Shown: positions 7,631 through 16,490, counted from the stretch's first letter. The stretch: DNA of 27,279 nucleotides from Streptomyces aureocirculatus (GCF_000720475.1 NZ_JOAP01000068.1:1-27279); one strand, 5' to 3'. Notes: generated by a model not told the origin, from the sequence alone. Made by a program: numbers and translations.

Positions 7631-9316
7631 CTATGGCCGGGAACCGACGTTGACCGCCGCCCAGGCGTTGGCCACCGCCAGGTACTCGGCGCTGCTCGTG
7701 CCGCCGTACAGCTCACTGGCGGCGGCGAGGGTGTCGGTGCGTGCCTTCGCGTAGTTGGTGGTCGTGTTGAACTTCGTGGTCAGCGCGCGGAACCAGATCT
7801 TGGCGGCCTTGTCGATGCCGATGCCGGTCACGGGCTTGTTGTCGTACGTCGGCGAGTCGTAGGAGACGCCGTTCACGACCTTCTTCCCGCTGCCCTCGGA
7901 CAGCAGGTAGAAGAAGTGGTTGGCGATGCCCGACGAGTAGTGCACGTCGACGCTTCCGGCCCTGCTGCTCCAGTTGTCGAGCGACGAGCCGTCCTTGGAG
8001 GGCTTGTCCATGTAGCGCAGCGGTGTGCCGTTGCCCCGGATGTCGATCTTCTCGCCGACGAGGTAGTCGCCGACGTCCGAGGAGTTCTTCGCGCCGAACT
8101 CCACGGCGGCGGCGAAGATGTCGCTCGTGGCCTCGTTGAGGCCGCCGGGCTCGCGGCTGTACTGCATGTTGCCGGTCGCCGCGGTGACGCCGTGGGTCAT
8201 CTCGTGCGCGGCCACGTCGATCGACGTCAGCGGCTTGGCGTTGCCCGAGCCGTCGCCGTACGTCATGCAGAAGCAGGAGTCCTGCCAGAAGGCGTTGACG
8301 TAGTTGTTGCCGTAGTGCACGCGGGACGAGGCGCCCCTGCCGTCGTTCCTGATGCCGTTGCGGCCGTGCACGTTCTTGTAGTAGTCCCAGGTCAGGGCCG
8401 CGCCGTAGTGGGCGTCCGCGCCCGCGGTCTCGGCGTTGGACGCCTGCCCGTTGCCCCAGACGTCGTCCGGGCCGCTGAACAGCGTGCCCGAGCCCGAGGT
8501 GCCGCGGTTCAGGTTGCGCGTCTGGTGGTTGCCGCGCGCGGTGTCGGTCAGCGTGTACTGCGAGCCCGACTGCTGCGTGGTGAGCGGGACCTGGCCGCTG
8601 TACTGGGTGTTGCCGGTGCCCTGGTGGACGCCCTGCCACTGCCCCAGCTTCTTGCCGGTGGCCGCGTCGGTCACGACGTGCAGCTCGTTGGGCGTGCCGT
8701 CCTGCTGGAGGCCGCCGACGACGGTCTCGTACGCGAGGACCGGGGCGCCGCCCTTGGGGTCGGCGAGCCAGACCACCTTGCGCGGCGCCTTGGCCGCCTT
8801 GGTCTTCGTGGACCTCTCGGCCTTGGCGGCGCCGAGTGCCTGCTGCTCGGCGGCGGCGGCCTTCACCTCGGCGTCGGTGCCGAGGCCCTTGAGGCTGGCC
8901 CTGGAGGCCCGGTTGACGTCGGTGACCTCGCCCGACTTGTCGGTGGCGACCACCATGTCGCCGCCGAGTACCGGCAGCCCAGCGTAGGTGCGCTCGTAAC
9001 GGGTGTGGGTGGTCCCGTCGCGGTCCTTGATCACGTCGCGGACGACGAGCTTCTCCTTGGCGCCGAGGCCGAGGGTGTCGGCGGTGGCGGCCTTGCTCGC
9101 GTCCGCCTCGCGTATCAGCTCCGCGCGCTGCGACGGCGTGAGCTTCGCGGGCAGGGCGCCGGTGTCGGCCCTGGTGCCGGACGGCTGTCCGTCGGCGGAC
9201 GCGGTGCCCGCCTGTACGGCCATGCCGAGCAGGGCCGCGACGGCGGTGAAGGTGCCGATGGCGGTGGCCCGCCTGCGTGCGGAACTTCTGCGGGGGGTGG
9301 GGGATGTGCTCAACAC
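7631..9316 (-). CDS. Secreted M4 (thermolysin-like) neutral zinc metalloprotease, copy 2
   Basis: A 561-residue paralogue of the downstream metalloprotease, with the same order of parts. Signal peptide (twin basic start, core about 20-36, cleavage near ASA at 39-41), FTP/PepSY propeptide, then the M4 domain with HEMTH (371-375), GGLNEATSD (E395) and VHYSSGIANHF. The GTG at 9316 follows GAAGGAG by only three bases; the next codon, TTG at 9313, has a better six-base spacing, so the start may be one codon later. The mature domain is much more alike between the copies than the propeptide, including an 88-base identical stretch (8249-8336 against 6330-6417). Role: extracellular endopeptidase. Confidence 0.95.
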   Translation of the reverse strand: MLSTSPTPRRSSARRRATAIGTFTAVAALLGMAVQAGTASADGQPSGTRADTGALPAKLTPSQRAELIREADASKAATADTLGLGAKEKLVVRDVIKDRDGTTHTRYERTYAGLPVLGGDMVVATDKSGEVTDVNRASRASLKGLGTDAEVKAAAAEQQALGAAKAERSTKTKAAKAPRKVVWLADPKGGAPVLAYETVVGGLQQDGTPNELHVVTDAATGKKLGQWQGVHQGTGNTQYSGQVPLTTQQSGSQYTLTDTARGNHQTRNLNRGTSGSGTLFSGPDDVWGNGQASNAETAGADAHYGAALTWDYYKNVHGRNGIRNDGRGASSRVHYGNNYVNAFWQDSCFCMTYGDGSGNAKPLTSIDVAAHEMTHGVTAATGNMQYSREPGGLNEATSDIFAAAVEFGAKNSSDVGDYLVGEKIDIRGNGTPLRYMDKPSKDGSSLDNWSSRAGSVDVHYSSGIANHFFYLLSEGSGKKVVNGVSYDSPTYDNKPVTGIGIDKAAKIWFRALTTKFNTTTNYAKARTDTLAAASELYGGTSSAEYLAVANAWAAVNVGSRP

Positions 9317-9471
9317 GAACTCCTTCTGCGCGACCGCCGATCGGGCGGCCAGGGGGCGTCCGGACGGCGGTGACCGTCCGGGGCGGAGCAGGGCAGTACG
9401 TGGTGCTGTACGGAACGGTGCACCCGGGGGTGCACCCGCCGCTCACGCGTGAGCGCGCGTGCGACTGGTGA

Positions 9472-9505
9472 GGGGAAGAGTGCCATTCAAGTCAGGGACA
9501 TGTCA
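9472..9505 (-). promoter_or_regulatory. 34-bp element shared by both metalloprotease upstream regions (copy 2)
   Basis: TGACATGT (9505-9498), AATGGCAC (9487-9480) and CTTCCCC (9478-9472), read on the minus strand, have the same spacing as in copy 1. The element lies 155 bases before the start of the second protease. Confidence 0.6.
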
Positions 9506-9593
9506 GGTGAGTGAACCCACATTGGCTGGATTACGTTCGGTGCCCGAATTCTTGTGTCCGGTATGCGGGGTCTGACCTTCCTCCGGCCAGGGG

Positions 9594-11519
9594 CTACGAG
9601 ACCTTGCCGCCACCCACCACGCTGTCCCGCCACGCCCGGTGCAGCTCCGCGAAAGGACCGGTGCCCCTGATGAGTTCGGCGGGGGTGCCGTCCTCCACGA
9701 TGCGGCCGTGTTCCATCACCAGGACGCGGTCGGCGATCTCCACCGTCGACAGGCGGTGGGCGATGACGACGGCGGTGCGGCCGTGCAGCACGGTGTCCAT
9801 CGCCCGCTGCACGGCCCGCTCGCCGGGGATGTCCAGGGAGCTGGTGGCCTCGTCCAGGATCAGGACGGCGGGGTCGGCGAGGAGGGCCCGTGCGAACGCC
9901 ACCAACTGGCGCTGGCCCGCCGAGATGCGGCCGCCGCGCTTGCGTACGTCGGTGTCGTAGCCGTCGGGCAGCGAGGCGATGAAGTCGTGGGCACCGATGG
10001 CCTTCGCGGCCCTTTCGATGTCCTCGCGGGTGGCGTCCGGGCGCCCGATCGCGATGTTCTCCGCGACCGTGCCGGAGAACAGGAACGCCTCCTGCGTGAC
10101 CATCACGATGCCGCGCCGCAGCTCGGCGGTCGTCAGGTCGCGCAGGTCGACGCCGTCGAGCAGGACACGGCCGCCGGCGGCGCCCTCCCGGTCGGGGCGA
10201 CCACCGGCGGCGCCCTCCAGGCCGGGGCGACCACCGGCGGCGTCCTCCAGGCCGGGGGCGTCGGACGCGTCCGGTGAGGGGTCGTAGAAGCGGGCGAGCA
10301 GCTTGGCGAGGGTCGACTTGCCCGCGCCGGTGGAGCCGACCACGGCCACGGTCTGCCCGGCCGGCAGGGTGAGGTCGAAGCGCGGCAGCACCTCCCCGCC
10401 GGTGCGGTACGCGAAGCGCACGCCGTCGAACTCGACGGTCCTGCCAGGCTGTGCCGAGGCGAGCGGCGGCAGCGGCTTCTCGGTGCCGGGCGCGGGCTCC
10501 GGCACGGACGGCGTCTGCGCGAGCAGACCCGCGATCTTCTCCAGCGAGGCCGCCGCGGACTGGTAGGAGTTGAGGAACATCCCCAGCCGGTCGATGGGAT
10601 CGTAGAGCCGCCGCAGGTAGAGCACGGCCGCGGCGAGCACACCGAGCGCGAGCGTGTCCTGCGCGACGCGGTACGCGCCCCACAGCACGATCCCCGCGAC
10701 CGCGGTGTTCGCGACGAGGCGCGAGCCCACCACGTACCGGGCCATCTCCAGGAGCGCGTCGCCGTTGGTGCGCTCGTGCCGGCGGTTGAGCGCGCCGAAC
10801 TGCTCCTCGTTGGCCCGCTCGCGGCGGAACGCCCGTACCGGGCGGATGCCGTTCATCGTCTCCGTGAACTTCACGATGACGGCGGCGACGGCAGTGGAAC
10901 GGGCACGGTAGACCTGGCCGGCGCGCCGCTGGTAGAGGCGGATCAGGAGGTACAGGGGCACGAAGGAGGCGACGGCGACCGCGCCGAGGCCCAGGTCGAG
11001 CCAGAGCAGCAGTACGGAGATGGAGACGAACGACAGGACGACCGTGAGGAGTTCCTGAAGGCCCTCCTCAAGCAGTTCGCGCAGCGACTCCACGTCCGTG
11101 GTCGAGCGGGAGATGAGCCGCCCCGACGTGTACCGCTCGTGGAAGTCCACGCTGAGCGCCTGCGCGTGCCGGAAGATGCGGCCCCGCAGGTCGAGCAGCA
11201 CGTCCTGGTTGACGTGCGCGGACGCCAGGATGAACGCGTACTGGAAAGCCCCCGCTGCCACCGCACACCCCAGGTAGGCCGCGCCCACCGTGATCAGCGG
11301 ACCGTGGTCGCCCGCACGGAAGGCGGGCACGGCACGGTCGATGGCGTACGCGACGAGCATCGGCCCCGCCTGGATGACCGCCTGCTGCACCAGAAGCAGC
11401 AGGGCGGCCACGGCGACGCGGGCGCGGCGGGGCGCGAGGAGGGAGCGCAGCAGGGCGCCGGTGGCGCCCGGGGGAGCGGGGAGCGAGTCCTCGTCGAAGG
11501 CTTCGTCGACCGTGCTCAT
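9594..11519 (-). CDS. ABC exporter, membrane and ATPase half B (canonical Walker B)
   Basis: A 641-residue type IV ABC exporter half-transporter. A six-helix membrane domain (starts near [20 protein letters not shown]) is followed by one nucleotide-binding domain: Walker [10 protein letters not shown] (about 390), signature ISAGQRQ (about 533), Walker [12 protein letters not shown] (about 551) and H-loop AHRLSTV. The ATG at 11519 overlaps the stop of the upstream gene (ATGA) and has GGAAGG close by, so the two are translationally coupled; the open frame starts nine codons earlier. Its altered signature (ISAGQ instead of LSGGQ) complements the altered Walker B of the partner, as in heterodimeric exporters of the TM287/288 and LmrCD type. 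Substrate unknown. A three-unit repeat expands the loop after Walker A. Confidence 0.93.
   Translation of the reverse strand: MSTVDEAFDEDSLPAPPGATGALLRSLLAPRRARVAVAALLLLVQQAVIQAGPMLVAYAIDRAVPAFRAGDHGPLITVGAAYLGCAVAAGAFQYAFILASAHVNQDVLLDLRGRIFRHAQALSVDFHERYTSGRLISRSTTDVESLRELLEEGLQELLTVVLSFVSISVLLLWLDLGLGAVAVASFVPLYLLIRLYQRRAGQVYRARSTAVAAVIVKFTETMNGIRPVRAFRRERANEEQFGALNRRHERTNGDALLEMARYVVGSRLVANTAVAGIVLWGAYRVAQDTLALGVLAAAVLYLRRLYDPIDRLGMFLNSYQSAAASLEKIAGLLAQTPSVPEPAPGTEKPLPPLASAQPGRTVEFDGVRFAYRTGGEVLPRFDLTLPAGQTVAVVGSTGAGKSTLAKLLARFYDPSPDASDAPGLEDAAGGRPGLEGAAGGRPDREGAAGGRVLLDGVDLRDLTTAELRRGIVMVTQEAFLFSGTVAENIAIGRPDATREDIERAAKAIGAHDFIASLPDGYDTDVRKRGGRISAGQRQLVAFARALLADPAVLILDEATSSLDIPGERAVQRAMDTVLHGRTAVVIAHRLSTVEIADRVLVMEHGRIVEDGTPAELIRGTGPFAELHRAWRDSVVGGGKVS
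10171..10260 (-). repeat. Three 30-bp in-frame repeats inside the ABC ATPase domain
   Basis: Units at 10171-10200, 10201-10230 and 10231-10260 each encode ten residues resembling [10 protein letters not shown]. They lie between FYDPSP and [10 protein letters not shown], a loop between Walker A and the Q-loop that normally has only a few residues. The insertion keeps the frame. Confidence 0.85.
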
Positions 11520-13378
11520 CCTTCCGTCCCCCCAGACATCAGCCATGCGTACTCCGCGTTCTCCCGCAGCAGTTCCTGGTGCGTGCCCACCGCCGTGACG
11601 CGGCCCCCGGACAGCAGCGCGACCCGGTCGGCTAGCAGGACCGTCGACGGGCGGTGCGCCACCACCAGGGCCGTGGTGTCCTTCAGGACGCGCCGCAGCG
11701 CCGCCTCCACCAGCGCCTCGGTGTGCACGTCGAGGGCGGAGAGCGGGTCGTCGAGCACGAGGAAGCGCGGGTTGCCCACCACCGCGCGGGCCAGCGCGAG
11801 CCGCTGCCGCTGACCGCCCGACAGGCTCAGCCCCTGTTCCCCGACCTGGGTGTCCGCCCCCTGCGGCAGGGCGTGCACGAACTCGGCCTGCGCCACCGCG
11901 AGCGCCCGGTCAAGGCCACCGGAGCCCGTACCGCCGCCGGAGCCCATGAGGACGTTCTCGCCCACGGAGGCGGAGAACAGCGTGGGCTCCTCGAAGGCCA
12001 TGGACACCAGTGAGCGCACCCGTGCGCGCGGCATCGCGGCGATGTCCTCACCGTCCAGCGTGATGCGCCCGCCCGTCACCTCGTACAGGCGGGGCACGAG
12101 GGCCGTCAGCGTCGTCTTGCCGCTGCCGGTGGCGCCGACGAGCGCCATGGTCTCGCCGGTGCGAATGTGCAGGTCGATCCGTTCCAGGACGGCCGGGGAG
12201 CCTTCCGGGGCGTCGGGGTAGCGGAACTGGACGGCGTCGAAGCGGATGCCGTCCACGGGCAGCGGGCCCACCTTCGACAGCGCGCCCGGCGCCGGGCCGG
12301 CGCCGGGGTCCGGCACCGGGGGCTCCGGCCCCGTGTCCGGATCAGGCTGCGGCTTCCGCTCCTGGCCGGTGTCCGACTCCGGCTCCGCGTCGAGCACCTC
12401 GAAGTACCGCTCCGTCGCCGTCGCCGCCTCCTGGCTCATCGCGAGCAGGAAGCCGATCGACTCCACCGGCCAGCGCAGCGCGAGGGCCGTGGACAGGAAC
12501 GCCACCAGCGTGCCCGTCGACAGGTCGCCGTCGGCCACCTGCACCGAGCCGAGGACGAGCGCCGCCCCGATCGCCAGCTCCGGCAGCGTCATGATGACGC
12601 CGTAGATCGCGGCGAGGAGCCGGGCCTTGGCCAGCTCCGTGCCGCGCAGCATGCGGGAAAGATCGCGGAACGCCAGGGCCTGACTGCGGTGCCGTCCGAA
12701 ACCCTTGGTGATCCGGATGCCGAGGACGCTCTCCTCGACGACGGTCGTCAGATCGCCCACCTGGTCCTGCGCGCGCCGCGACACGGCGGCGTACCGTCCC
12801 TCGAAGTAGGCGAGGAAGACCACCATCGGCACCACGGGGGCGAGAAGCACCAGGCCGAGGGCCCAGTCCTGGGCGAGCAGGATCGCCATGCCCACGAGGA
12901 TCGTCGCGCCGTTGACCACCAGGAACGTCAGCGGGAACGCGAGGAACATCCGCAGCAGCATCAGGTCCGTCGTCCCGCGCGAGAGCAACTGCCCCGACGC
13001 CCACCGGTCGTGGAAGGCGACCGGGACCCGCTGGAGATGGCGGAAGAGATCTGCCCGCATGTCGGCCTCGACACCGGCGAGCGGCCGCGCCACCAGCAAG
13101 CGACGGAGTCCGAAAAGGAGCGCTTCGACGACGCCGAGCCCCAGGAGCAGGAGCGCGCCGAGCCAGACACCCCCGGTGTCCCGGTCGGCCACGGGGCCGT
13201 CCACCATCCACTTCAGGACGAGGGGGAACACCAGGCCCGTGCACGACGCCACGATGGCGACGAACCCCGCGGTGAACAGGCGTGTGCGTATGGGACGCAC
13301 ATACGGCCACAGCCGTCTGAGCGTCCGGACGGCGGACCGGCCGCCGGGTTCCTCGGCAGGTGCATCTGTCGTCGGCAT
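11516..13378 (-). CDS. ABC exporter, membrane and ATPase half A (degenerate Walker B)
   Basis: A 620-residue half-transporter starting MPTTDAPAEEPGG at the ATG at 13378; the open frame reaches back to 13744 but that part has no family similarity. The six-helix membrane domain begins near LWPYVRPIRTRLFTAG. The ATPase domain has Walker A GATGSGKTT (about 412), signature LSGGQRQRLALARAV (about 518), and Walker B FLVLDDPLSALD (about 540), where Asp replaces the catalytic Glu. This is the hallmark of the degenerate site in heterodimeric exporters. A Pro/Asp/Glu-rich linker (PQPDPDTGPEPPVPDPG) joins the domains. First gene of a two-gene operon with half B. Drug, lipid or peptide export are all possible. 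Confidence 0.93.
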   Translation of the reverse strand: MPTTDAPAEEPGGRSAVRTLRRLWPYVRPIRTRLFTAGFVAIVASCTGLVFPLVLKWMVDGPVADRDTGGVWLGALLLLGLGVVEALLFGLRRLLVARPLAGVEADMRADLFRHLQRVPVAFHDRWASGQLLSRGTTDLMLLRMFLAFPLTFLVVNGATILVGMAILLAQDWALGLVLLAPVVPMVVFLAYFEGRYAAVSRRAQDQVGDLTTVVEESVLGIRITKGFGRHRSQALAFRDLSRMLRGTELAKARLLAAIYGVIMTLPELAIGAALVLGSVQVADGDLSTGTLVAFLSTALALRWPVESIGFLLAMSQEAATATERYFEVLDAEPESDTGQERKPQPDPDTGPEPPVPDPGAGPAPGALSKVGPLPVDGIRFDAVQFRYPDAPEGSPAVLERIDLHIRTGETMALVGATGSGKTTLTALVPRLYEVTGGRITLDGEDIAAMPRARVRSLVSMAFEEPTLFSASVGENVLMGSGGGTGSGGLDRALAVAQAEFVHALPQGADTQVGEQGLSLSGGQRQRLALARAVVGNPRFLVLDDPLSALDVHTEALVEAALRRVLKDTTALVVAHRPSTVLLADRVALLSGGRVTAVGTHQELLRENAEYAWLMSGGTEG

Positions 13379-13392
13379 CAGGGGCGAGCCTA
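13379..13392 (-). promoter_or_regulatory. Possible leaderless promoter of the ABC operon
   Basis: TAGGCT (13392-13387, minus strand) ends eight bases before the ATG at 13378, where no Shine-Dalgarno sequence is seen. The spacing fits a -10 box of a leaderless transcript. I found no good -35. Confidence 0.3.
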
Positions 13393-13429
13393 CGTTTCGC
13401 CACTGACAGCGCCCAGTGAGTTTTGGCGA

Positions 13430-13650
13430 CGCGTGCGTGCCCCCGGCGACGAACCGCTGAGCACCCGCGTACGGGAAGTGCTCGCGCTCGTCGCCGGGGG
13501 CACCTCGAACCGGGGCGCCGCCGAGGGGCTGTACCGGCGAAGCCACGGTCAAGACCCATCTCGCCCACATCCACGGCGAGTCGGGCGCCAAGGACCGTGC
13601 CGCGGCAGTGGCGACTGCGTACGACCGCGGAGTCCTCGGCCGACCGCCCA
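13430..13650 (+). pseudogene. Relic of a LuxR-family (NarL-type) response regulator, DNA-binding domain only
   Basis: One frame reads PLSTRVREVLALVAGGTSNR and continues GAAEGLY, the first helices of a GerE/LuxR DNA-binding domain. After about 13535 the similarity moves to another frame, reading EATVKTHLAHIHGESGAKDR then AAAVATAYDRGVLG, the recognition helix and C-terminal end of the same domain. A one-base frameshift lies in the stretch CTGTACCGGCGAAGCC. No receiver domain or start is found upstream. This is a decayed end of a regulator, probably once part of a two-component system. A strong hairpin directly follows the old end. Confidence 0.75.
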
Positions 13651-13665
13651 CACGGTCGGCCGAGG
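13634..13665 (+). terminator. Strong hairpin after the LuxR relic
   Basis: CCTCGGCCGACCG (13634-13646), a six-base loop and the exact complementary arm (13653-13665) give a 13-bp perfect stem. It overlaps the last codons of the relic, in the position expected for its former terminator. Confidence 0.75.
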
Positions 13666-13782
13666 CCGGAATCCGGTCCTTGCGGCCGTGCCTCCCCCCG
13701 GAGTCACGACCTCCCCGCCCTGGGGTCCGCACCCGCGCTCCCACCAGCGCGGATGAGTGTGGGGCCCGTTGCGGGGCCCGGT

Positions 13783-13806
13783 GGGCCCGCCGGTCAGGGC
13801 GGGCCC
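13783..13806 (-). terminator. Terminator of the serine protease gene
   Basis: GGGCCCGCC and GGCGGGCCC form a nine-bp perfect stem around a six-base loop, 21 bases past the stop at 13828. Confidence 0.65.
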
Positions 13807-13827
13807 GAGCGGGTCAGTGTCCGTTCG

Positions 13828-15252
13828 TCAGGACTGTTCCCACAGCGCGGGGGTGCTCGGCGGCTCCCAGCCAGGCTGTGCCTGGTGCGGCTGGAGGCAG
13901 CGGTAGGTGGCACCGTCGAAGGTGACCGTGTCACCGGCCGCGTAGACGGAGCCCGCCGCCCAGGTGTCGGTCGGGTCACCGGGGCCGGGGCCCGGGTCCT
14001 GGCCGCCGCCCGTGGTCTTCAGCGTGAGCTGGTACTGCTGAAGGAGCGGGTTGATCGGCTGGTGGAACGTGGTGCCGCCGGAGCGGCAGTTGCCCGAGCC
14101 GCCCGAGGTGACGCCCTGCGCCTGGCTGCCCGAGATGTACGAGCCGCCGGAGTCACCGGGCTCCGCGCACACGGTCGTGCGCGTCACACCGTTGATGGTG
14201 CCCTCGGGGTAGGTGACGCTGGTGTTGTGCTGCGAGATCGTTCCGCAGTGCCAGCCGGTGGTCGATCCGGAGCGGCAGATCGAGCCGCCCACCGGGGACT
14301 GTGTCGAGCCCGCCACGCCCACACGCTGGCCGCCGGCGCCCTTCACGTACGGTGTGGCCGTCCACTGCGCGTTGGTGGCCACCCACGCCATGTCCCGGCC
14401 CGGGAAGATCGAGCCCCGGAAGGTGCCCTGGGCCTGCTGGTTGACGCCGCGCGTCGTGGTGCCCGCCCGGCCGCAGTGGCCCGCGGTCGCGAAGCCCTGC
14501 GTGGCGCCCTGGGTGACGGAGAAGCCGACCGAGCAGCGGCCGCCGCTGCCCATGTAGTACGCCTCGCCGCCCACGATGTCGTAGAAGGAGCGCGGCCGGT
14601 CGGCGGTCTTCTTGATCTTCACCAGGTCGGCGTCGACTCCGGCTGCGGCGACGAGCTTGCCGGCCGCGGAGGCCCGCACGGCGTTCACGACGACCGCGTT
14701 GGACTTCACGTCGACGTACCACACGGGCGCGTCGGCCGTCCGGATGCTCTTGGCGGCCCGGTCCAACTTGGCCTTCGCAGCGTCCAGTTGGGCGACGGAG
14801 TGCCGCACCAGCAGGGCGCGGGCGCCCTCGGCCTCGATGGCCGCGACGTCCCGGGCGTCGGTGGTGGCGACGGTGAGCGAGGCCGAGGTGGCGCCGGTCA
14901 CCCAGGCGCCGGCGAAGTCACGGCCGAGCGCGAACTGGAGCGATCCCGCGGTCGCGCCCGCTTCCGCCTCGTTGACCAGGCGGGCCTTGGCCTGCGCGGC
15001 GGTCAGGCCGAGGTCGCGCTGCATGGCCTTCAGGACCTCGGGCGACGTCTTCGCCACGGCTGCGGTGGCGGCGGCGTCGCGCGGGGAGGGTGTGGGGGAT
15101 GTGTGGGAGGGAGCGTCGGACTGCGCGGACGCGGAGCCCGGCAGTCCGGCGAGGACGAGCGCGCCGGCGGCCGCGAGGGCGGCACCGGCTGCCTGGACGC
15201 GATGGCGAGCGGTACGGCTACGTCGAGTCGGGGAGGGGTGTCTGTGCTGCAT
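13828..15252 (-). CDS. Secreted S1 serine protease, streptogrisin C-like, with chitin-binding module
   Basis: A 474-residue preproprotein. Signal peptide (about 1-43, cleavage near ASA-QS), alpha-lytic-protease-type propeptide (about 60-220), and a mature chymotrypsin-fold domain starting near DIVGGEAYYMG (225). The triad is H259 (ATAGHC), D287 (GRDMAW) and S368 (EPGDSGGS). A Gly/Pro/Asp linker (415-428) joins a C-terminal CBM5/12-type module (WAAGSVYAAGDTVTFDGATY). This architecture is that of streptogrisin C of S. griseus, which may target proteins in chitinous material. The ATG at 15252 has GAGGAGAG upstream; the open frame extends to 15585 without family sequence. Confidence 0.94.
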   Translation of the reverse strand: MQHRHPSPTRRSRTARHRVQAAGAALAAAGALVLAGLPGSASAQSDAPSHTSPTPSPRDAAATAAVAKTSPEVLKAMQRDLGLTAAQAKARLVNEAEAGATAGSLQFALGRDFAGAWVTGATSASLTVATTDARDVAAIEAEGARALLVRHSVAQLDAAKAKLDRAAKSIRTADAPVWYVDVKSNAVVVNAVRASAAGKLVAAAGVDADLVKIKKTADRPRSFYDIVGGEAYYMGSGGRCSVGFSVTQGATQGFATAGHCGRAGTTTRGVNQQAQGTFRGSIFPGRDMAWVATNAQWTATPYVKGAGGQRVGVAGSTQSPVGGSICRSGSTTGWHCGTISQHNTSVTYPEGTINGVTRTTVCAEPGDSGGSYISGSQAQGVTSGGSGNCRSGGTTFHQPINPLLQQYQLTLKTTGGGQDPGPGPGDPTDTWAAGSVYAAGDTVTFDGATYRCLQPHQAQPGWEPPSTPALWEQS

Positions 15253-15283
15253 GGGGGTCTCTCCTCGGTGTGGACGGGGAGCG

Positions 15284-15316
15284 GCGGATCCAGGAATGCG
15301 GGGAAGCGGGATCCGC
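15284..15316. repeat. Inverted repeat in the leader of the serine protease
   Basis: GCGGATCC (15284-15291) and GGATCCGC (15309-15316) are perfect eight-bp arms around 17 bases, 32-64 bases upstream of the start codon. It could be an operator or a leader hairpin. Confidence 0.55.
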
Positions 15317-15448
15317 TCGTTCTCCGGTCGACCACACCGTAGAAGGGTCAACATGCCCTCAGTAGATGCCAGTTGCCCCCCTGCCGCGGTGTTATGGAAC
15401 CGGGTGCGCGGCGCCACGGACACAGCGGCGGTGTCCCCGAGGGTGCCG

Positions 15449-16426
15449 CTAAGGGTGCCGCTCCACGCCGGACCCGGGCGCAGGGGTCCCCGGCGCGGCA
15501 AGCCAAGCCGAGTAACTCTCGCTCCGCGCGGCCGCCTCGGCATGCGCTGCCAGCGCATGGGCGAAGACGGCGGCCGCGGTGTCATGGGCGTACGTCTCCG
15601 GATGCCAGCCGAGCAGATGCCGCCAGTACAGCGGTGCCCCGGCGAGCGGCAGCGTCACGATCCCCGCCGTGGGCGGAAACGTGGCCCGGCACAACCCCAC
15701 CGCCCGCCCCACCTGCACCAGATGGACGCACGACGTGGTGTCGGTCTCGTACACCGACGCCGGGGTGAAGCCCGCCCGCGCGCACGCGGCGGTGAAGCAG
15801 TCCCCGAAGCACCCGTCGCCCGGCACGTCCGCCCACGCCTCGTCGGCCAGCTCGGCCAACTCGATCTGCGCGGCACCGGCGAGCCGGTGCCCGGTGGCCA
15901 GCATGACGAACACCGGGTCCCGCGCCACCTCGCGCCACACGAGCCGCTCGCTCTCCGGCGGCGTGCTCGCCCCGCATGTGCCGATCAGCGCGAAGTCGAG
16001 CCGGGCAGCCGCGACCTGCCCGGCGATGTCCCGCTCCGACCAGGTGGTGTACGTCGACACGGGACGGTCCGGGTACGCGGCGGCGAGCCGGTCCACCAGG
16101 CCGCCGAGCAGCGGCCCGTGCGTGGCACCGAGCCGGAATCCGCGCTGGTCCTGCCACACCCGGTTGAACCGCTCGGCCTCCTCCTGGAGCCCGCTGACCG
16201 CGGGCAGCACGATGCGGGCCCGCGCGAGCACGAACTCGCCGAGCGCGGTGGCCCGCACCCCGAACCTGCCGCGTTCGAACAGCTCACCGCCCAGGGCCCG
16301 CTCGATCCGTTTCAACTGCGCGCTGAGCGCGGGCTGTGCGAGCCCGAGCGCGGTGGCGGCCTTGGTGAGGCTGCCCGCGTCGGCGATCGCCCGGATCGTC
16401 CTCAGGTGCCGCAACTCCAGGTCCAT
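15449..16426 (-). CDS. LysR-family transcriptional regulator
   Basis: A 325-residue cytoplasmic regulator. The N-terminal winged helix-turn-helix is clear (MDLELRHLRTIRAIADAGSL, then KAATALGLAQPALSAQLKRI and GELFERGRFG), followed by the periplasmic-binding-protein-like effector domain (about 90-300). The ATG at 16426 fits the family's usual beginning but lacks a clear ribosome site. It lies downstream of glgX on the same strand beyond a terminator, and upstream of the serine protease. LysR proteins often regulate a neighbouring gene, but none is divergently placed here, so the target is open. The last 20 residues are Pro/Gly-rich and outside the conserved fold. Confidence 0.9.
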   Translation of the reverse strand: MDLELRHLRTIRAIADAGSLTKAATALGLAQPALSAQLKRIERALGGELFERGRFGVRATALGEFVLARARIVLPAVSGLQEEAERFNRVWQDQRGFRLGATHGPLLGGLVDRLAAAYPDRPVSTYTTWSERDIAGQVAAARLDFALIGTCGASTPPESERLVWREVARDPVFVMLATGHRLAGAAQIELAELADEAWADVPGDGCFGDCFTAACARAGFTPASVYETDTTSCVHLVQVGRAVGLCRATFPPTAGIVTLPLAGAPLYWRHLLGWHPETYAHDTAAAVFAHALAAHAEAAARSESYSAWLAAPGTPAPGSGVERHP

Positions 16427-16460
16427 GCGGTGAGCTTCGTCCGCGTCCGAGCCACGGGCA

Positions 16461-16490
16461 ATACTTGGTACGGACCTGAATAAACGTCAA
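16461..16490 (-). promoter_or_regulatory. Candidate promoter of the LysR gene
   Basis: TTGACG (16490-16485), an 18-bp spacer and AAGTAT (16466-16461) on the minus strand lie between the glgX terminator and the LysR start. The stretch is AT-richer than its surroundings. Confidence 0.35.

Noticed and set aside
7382..9373. 663-codon plus-strand open frame
   Set aside because: Antisense shadow of the second M4 protease, whose motifs are unambiguous.
13379..13744. Longer N-terminus for ABC half A from the open frame start
   Set aside because: The extra 122 residues show no family similarity and overlap the LuxR relic on the other strand.
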